From Nageia nagi (lineage: Eukaryota > Pinophyta): DNA of 64,000 nt. Position 1 is the first letter of the stretch. Each line of letters starts with the position of its first letter. Where the stretch lies: positions 39,928,001 through 39,992,000 of the forward strand of contig JBITNC010000001.1 in NCBI GenBank assembly GCA_050084985.1, read 5' to 3'. The translations under genes and the position numbers were made by a program. Under the pieces are notes generated by a model that saw nothing but the letters and a program-made list of their open reading frames with translations, was not told the DNA's origin and searched no databases. This document shows, one piece after another, positions 59,680 through 64,000 of the stretch.

Positions 59680-61645
59680 TTGAAGAAAAAATTTTGTTTG
59701 AGGTATGGATGGGAAAAAAACCTAACATCTTTCACTTTAGAGTTTTTGGTTGTGATGCCTATGCATTTATTATTTTTGAGTAAAGAAAGAAGCTAGATAA
59801 AAGATATGAAAAGTGCATCTTTCTGGGATATGAAAATCAACATAAAGGCTATAGGATCTACTCTCCTTCCTATAGAGAAATGTTCATCTTAAGGGATGTA
59901 ATGTTCCATGAACTTCATGAGGAATTTGCTTCTTATGAGGACCTAAATGATCTTGATGACTCTTTCATTGCACATAACTAGATGGTTATCGATGTAGATA
60001 AGTCATCTCAAAAGAAAATTTCTCCAAAATAAAGGATAACAAGAAGTATGACCTTAAACTAATCCTTATTTACTAAAATTGATAGCAAGAATGAGCCCTC
60101 ATCATTCAAGGAAGCTTCAAAGAACAAGTGTTGAATGGGAGCAATGAAAGTGAAGTATGAGGCTCTAATAAAAAATCAAACTTAGAATTTGGTTCCCTAT
60201 CCCAATGAATGGAATGTGATTCATAATAAGTGGATTTACAAGGTCAAAGATAATCCAATTAGATAAATTAAAAAATATGATAAAATTTTAGTAGCCAAAG
60301 GCTTCACTTAGAAATACAAACTTGATGATGAAAAAACCTTTGCTCCAATGGAAAAGATGAGCATAACTAGGTTAATCCTTGCTTTTTCAACAGCTCAAAG
60401 ATCAAAATTATTTTAACTTGATATCAAGAGTGCTTTTCTCAATGGTGACCTAGATGTGCAGATATACATTAACAAACCATAAGGGTTTGTTATGGAAGGT
60501 AAATAATCCTTTTTATGGAAGCTAAAGACATCCTTGTATGGACTTAAGCAAGCATATAGAACCTGGTACAAAAGGATTTCAAGATATTTTGAGAACATTG
60601 GATTTTCTAAATGCTTCTTTGATATTGATCTTTATGTGCTCAATCAAAGACAAGACTTGGTATTGATTCTTCTCTATGTGGATGATTTATTAATCATAGG
60701 GAATAATATTGAAATGATTCAAGAGTGAATATCATAATGTAAGGTAATATTTGAAATGAATGATCTTGGTCTCTTACACTACTACCTTGGTAGGCAAGTG
60801 TACCAATATAAAGATTATACTTACCTTATCAATCAAATTATATCTCATACATATTGCAAAATTTTATAATTAAGGAGTACAAATTGATGCAATCCTAATC
60901 TCTCCTAGAATCACTTTATCTCTTAGCTCCAATTCTTAGCTAGCAAATTCTACATCTTATAAGAAATTAATTGACAATCTTCTTTATTTGACTATTTCTA
61001 AACTAGATATTACCTTTGCAATAAATATAATGATACAATTTATGTAGAAACTATATCTTGAGTACCTCAATGCTATTAAGCAAATCTTAAGGTATGTTGC
61101 ATGAATGAAGGATCTTTCTCTCAAGTATTCCAAGTTTCCTTTGTTTTTTCTCTTAGGGTTTTCAAATTTTGACTATGGGGGAGATAGAGATCATAGGAAA
61201 TCAACCTCTATTTATGTGTTTAGCATTGGTTCAGGTGCTATCTCTTGTGCTTCCAAGAAGAATCCTACTATTTATCTCTCCACCATAGCGGTAAAATATC
61301 AAGCCATGTCAATTGCAACCTAAGAAGCTATTTGGTTGAGGCATCTTCTAAAAGAAATTGGGTATGAGAAATCTCAGCTATCTTATATTTCTTTAGATAA
61401 TCAATCATATATTACTTTGGAAAAGAACATTGTTTTCCATCAAAGAACAAAACATGCTAAGATCAAAACATATTTTTATCAAGGAGAAGGTTCTGGAAGG
61501 TATCCTACAATTGCAGTATTGTCCATTAGTCCTAAATTTTTCTAATTTGTTCACTAATTCATTTTTTGAAGCTAAATTATGCAAGATTAGGGAGTATATT
61601 AGGTTGGTCAAGTTTGCCTCAAGGGGGAGTGAAGGATTAACTCTT
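59680..61645 (+). pseudogene. Integrase end, reverse transcriptase and RNase H of Copia-2
   Basis: It resumes with EVWMGKKPN and FRVFGCDAYAF (59690-59770). RT: LVAKGFT, FLNGDLDVQIYI (Asp before it changed context), LYGLKQAYRTWYK and LYVDDLLIIG (YVDD kept, 60677-60706). RNase H: FDYGGDRDHRKSTSIYVF and LDNQSYITLEKN with HQRTKHAKI. Stops and shifts are frequent. Confidence 0.88.
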
Positions 61646-61717
61646 GTTGAATTCATGTTTGTGATGATAACTTCATCCTTAGAAGGATTTTTTGGCTATG
61701 TAGTGCTGATTTTTGTG

Positions 61718-61785
61718 TGCACCTTCATGGTTAGTTTGCTCTATGTAAGGAACTAGTTGTATATTTTTTGAGCATATGATTGCTT
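61718..61785 (+). repeat. Single copy of the Copia 3' hairpin unit in Copia-2
   Basis: ACCTTCATGGTTAGTTTGCT then CTATGTAAGGAACTAGTTGT. It aligns with one 49 bp unit of Copia-1 and keeps a TAGTT/AACTA stem around the loop. The neighbour TTTTTTGAGCATATGATT matches the flank of Copia-1 unit 8. Confidence 0.8.
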
Positions 61786-62348
61786 CTGTTGGTACTATTT
61801 TAGTTATCAATATGTGAAAAATTAATATGTGAGGAACTCATATGTTCTTATGCTCTATTTTAAGATGTTGATTAACACATATTTTTTATATAGTAGGTGA
61901 CTATGAGTATTAGCTTGGCATCTTCATGATGACTTATAATGCACCATTGATCAATTTATATATGGCATTAATATACTCATTTATCTTATGTTGATATGAA
62001 TATTTATATAATGCATATAACTAATCTTATTTATGAGCTTCTTGTATCTTGTAGGTTTCTTCTTGAGAGTGCAGGTTACCGACTTTGAGTGGGCAGGCTC
62101 ATGGAGGCTTATCATGTCAACTTGTTGTTGAATGACTACTTTGTACAATGAAACTAGTTATGGTTAATGATTATATTGTAAAATAGTTTTTCAAATGGTA
62201 ATGTAATGAGGTTCAATATAATATATTACTTATTTTTCAAAGATGTAAATGTTCTCATCTCCAATATATCTCTACAGAGGAGAACTCTCTCTTACTCTCT
62301 CTTTCTTCTCTTCTCATCGCTCTACCTCAATATTGCATTAACAGGGAT
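61786..62348 (+). other. 3' untranslated region of Copia-2
   Basis: Aligns with 30716-31191 of Copia-1 without coding. The purine tract before the LTR has decayed to TTAACAGGGAT. Confidence 0.7.
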
Positions 62349-62905
62349 TATTAGAATATTTAATGCATTATTATAATCTCTCTTAATGTAATTAACTTAA
62401 TGCTTAAGTATCCCCATATACCTTAAGTATATAGTGAATATAAAAATGTAAATTCATTAACACTTAAAAGTATCCATAGATACCTTTTAAGTATTTATGA
62501 ATAAAATAATTTAACTTGTCCTACACTCCATCTCATGAGCATGCCCCTTGCATAAAATAATTTTGCATATCATGATATTGTACAATGGTTAAAAGGGTGA
62601 TCCAAGGGAAGATTTTAGCCTACAAATAGAGGGCCCTTTACTTGAGATCACTCAATCAAACTTGTAGAAAAGTTATGCTTTAGGATTATTAGGTGAAGTA
62701 AGAAAGAGTTGTTGTAAGAGAGTGCTCTTTGCTAATAATAAGATCTTATATTAGTAGATGTACTCCCATGGTTGGAGGAACCAATTTATATTGGTGTCAA
62801 CTTTGTGAGATATGCTATTGTGTTTATGCTATTGTGATAATTTTTTAAAGAGCTTTCATGAGATTTTGGTAGTAAAATAATTTAGTCATTAAAGATTAGC
62901 TCTTA
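62349..62905 (+). repeat. 3' LTR of Copia-2
   Basis: About 557 bp, TATTAGAATATTT...GCTCTTA, collinear with 48889-49426. The TATA box has changed to TACAAATA. Confidence 0.8.
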
Positions 62906-64000
62906 AAATGCGATTAGGGATTCATAATTGATTACCCTTAAATAAGTAACTATTCTAAAAAAAAACTCTTCAAGAGTGGTATGGGACTTACCCTCTACCA
63001 CACTTTTGCATTGTTGCACAATATTTACAAAATATTCATCATATTCATAGAGATATTTAATCCCCTTAAAGCCTACCACTTCATTTTCCATAGTGGGCAA
63101 CAACATGACTCTCCTACTCAATGCATCAACAACCTTATTTTATTTTCTTGACTTATGTTTTAGGATAAATGTATACTATTGTAAAAATGAAACCCATTTA
63201 GCATGCCTACTATTTAGCTTTTTCTAAGAGTTTACATACCTTAACACTTCATGATTAGTAAATAACACACACTCCTTTGAGATTAGGTAGTGCCTCAAAT
63301 GTTGCAATGCTTGCATAATTGCAAAAATCTACATCATATGTAGAATAATTCTTCCTTGCTTCATTCATCTTCTCACTGAAATATTCTATAGGTAGGCCCT
63401 CTTGACTTAATACACCACTAATTATAACAAATAAGGTATCAAATCAACCTTAAATACCTTACTGCTTCCTTATTCCATACAAAATCCTTCCCCTTTATGT
63501 ACTCAGTTATAGGGGAAACTATACTACTAAAGTTCTTGATGAACTTTATGTAAAAGGTAGCTAGGCCATGAAAGCTCCTCACTTTTGTTATTATTCATGG
63601 AAGGGGCCATTTTAGAATTTCCTTCACTTTATGATCATCCATCCTCATACTGTATCTTGAAATTACAAATCCCAAAAATACTAAACTATCTTGAAAAAAT
63701 CTACATTTCTTCAGGTTGATATATAACACTAATTTCATGTGTAACAAATGCTCTTCTTCATTTTTACTATAAATCAAAATATCAGCAAAATACATAACCA
63801 AAAGCTTACTATTATATTCTTACAATACCCTTTTCATCAACTACATAAATGTACTTGGTGCATTATAGAAGCCAAATGTCATCATCATCCACTTGTATAA
63901 CCTATATTTTATCTTAAAAAGATGTCTTCCATTCATCACCTTATCAATTTGATCTAGTAGTAGCCATTTCATAGATCAATTTTATTTAAATAGTTATCTC
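62906..64000 (-). pseudogene. Reverse transcriptase and RNase H of Gypsy-B, right of Copia-2
   Basis: Minus strand from the window edge: WKTSFKIKYRLYKWMMMTFG with APSTFM, VMYFADILIYSKNEEEHL (catalytic DD changed to AD), KKCRFFQDSLVFLGFVIS, then RNase H scraps. MENEVVGFKGIKYLYEYDEY at 63085-63026 is the linker before integrase. Stops and shifts are frequent. Upstream parts lie beyond 64000. Confidence 0.85.

Larger units (their letters stand above)
48889..62905 (+). mobile_element. Copia-2: older relative of Copia-1, itself twice interrupted
   Basis: Same family as Copia-1: the leader, gag, pol and 3' untranslated region all align in order. LTRs are at about 48889-49426 and 62349-62905. A primer site follows the first, a purine-rich stretch precedes the second. 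It contains a 3.5 kb LTR element (51813-55330) in the leader and a 1.9 kb insert (57784-59662) in integrase. The flanks (AAACT / AAATG) give no clear target duplication. Coding is much more decayed than in Copia-1. Confidence 0.88.
47881..64000 (-). mobile_element. Gypsy-B: minus-strand Ty3/Gypsy element split by Copia-2
   Basis: The right part (62906-64000) carries reverse transcriptase and RNase H and the left part (47881-48888) carries integrase, both on the minus strand. Copia-2 lies between them, precisely in the integrase zinc-finger region. Upstream parts run off the right edge of the window. Many stops and one catalytic RT substitution show an old copy. Confidence 0.8.

Noticed and set aside
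59667-59680. A CACTA terminus (CACTACAAAAAAA)
   Set aside because: It lies in Copia-2 integrase at the edge of an LTR-like insertion with CTACA duplications; no matching opposite end.

Overview
This is nuclear DNA of a vascular plant. It is AT-rich and packed with old, nested LTR retrotransposons around one intron-rich host gene. The 21.2 kb transposon-filled intron, the number of decayed Copia and Gypsy copies and the low gene density fit a large-genome plant such as a gymnosperm, but the species cannot be fixed from sequence alone. No bacterial-style operons, rRNA genes, CRISPR arrays or convincing tRNA genes are present.

The one clear host gene is a mitochondrial carrier (SLC25-type), plus strand, seven coding exons between 13082 and 37101. 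All six introns are GT-AG, all phases agree, and the product is an uninterrupted 370 residues. Telobox-like TAGGGTTT motifs lie just upstream and a degenerate minisatellite fills intron 1. A candidate two-exon small ORF (37963-38351) follows the gene.

Layout. 1-5837: 3' part of a CACTA transposon, with a DUF4216 reading frame, telomere-like repeats and a foldback. 5838-7114: LINE-like scrap and nothing else clear. 7115-11334: minus-strand LTR element with about 1.8 kb LTRs and only about 0.5 kb inside; one LTR has grown a CT/CA microsatellite. 12231-14824: gene 5' region and exons 1-3. 14825-36048: intron 3, holding two hAT-type MITEs with 8 bp target duplications and a very old Copia (about 18.1-33.7 kb). 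That old Copia was split by a small retroposon, by a minus-strand LTR element and by a younger full-length Copia (Copia-1, 22478-31679, TSD GTAAG). 36049-37101: exons 4-7. 41209-46342: complete minus-strand Gypsy (Gypsy-A). 46859-47445: 5' end of another Copia. 47881-64000: a second minus-strand Gypsy (Gypsy-B), split by Copia-2 (48889-62905), which is itself split by two further LTR-type insertions.

The most interesting system is the Copia family represented by Copia-1 and Copia-2. Between its primer-binding site and gag, Copia-1 carries pieces of host genes: the N-terminus of a monodehydroascorbate reductase (24082-24261), a PPR-protein segment (about 23620-23880) and a third GC-rich piece. 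Copia-2 has a different GC-rich insert at about the same place in its leader. Between pol and the 3' LTR, Copia-1 carries ten 49 bp units, each able to form a hairpin with compensatory changes; Copia-2 has one such unit. Both copies have Tyr in place of the second Cys of the gag zinc knuckle. All retroelement reading frames here are broken, so none looks autonomous.
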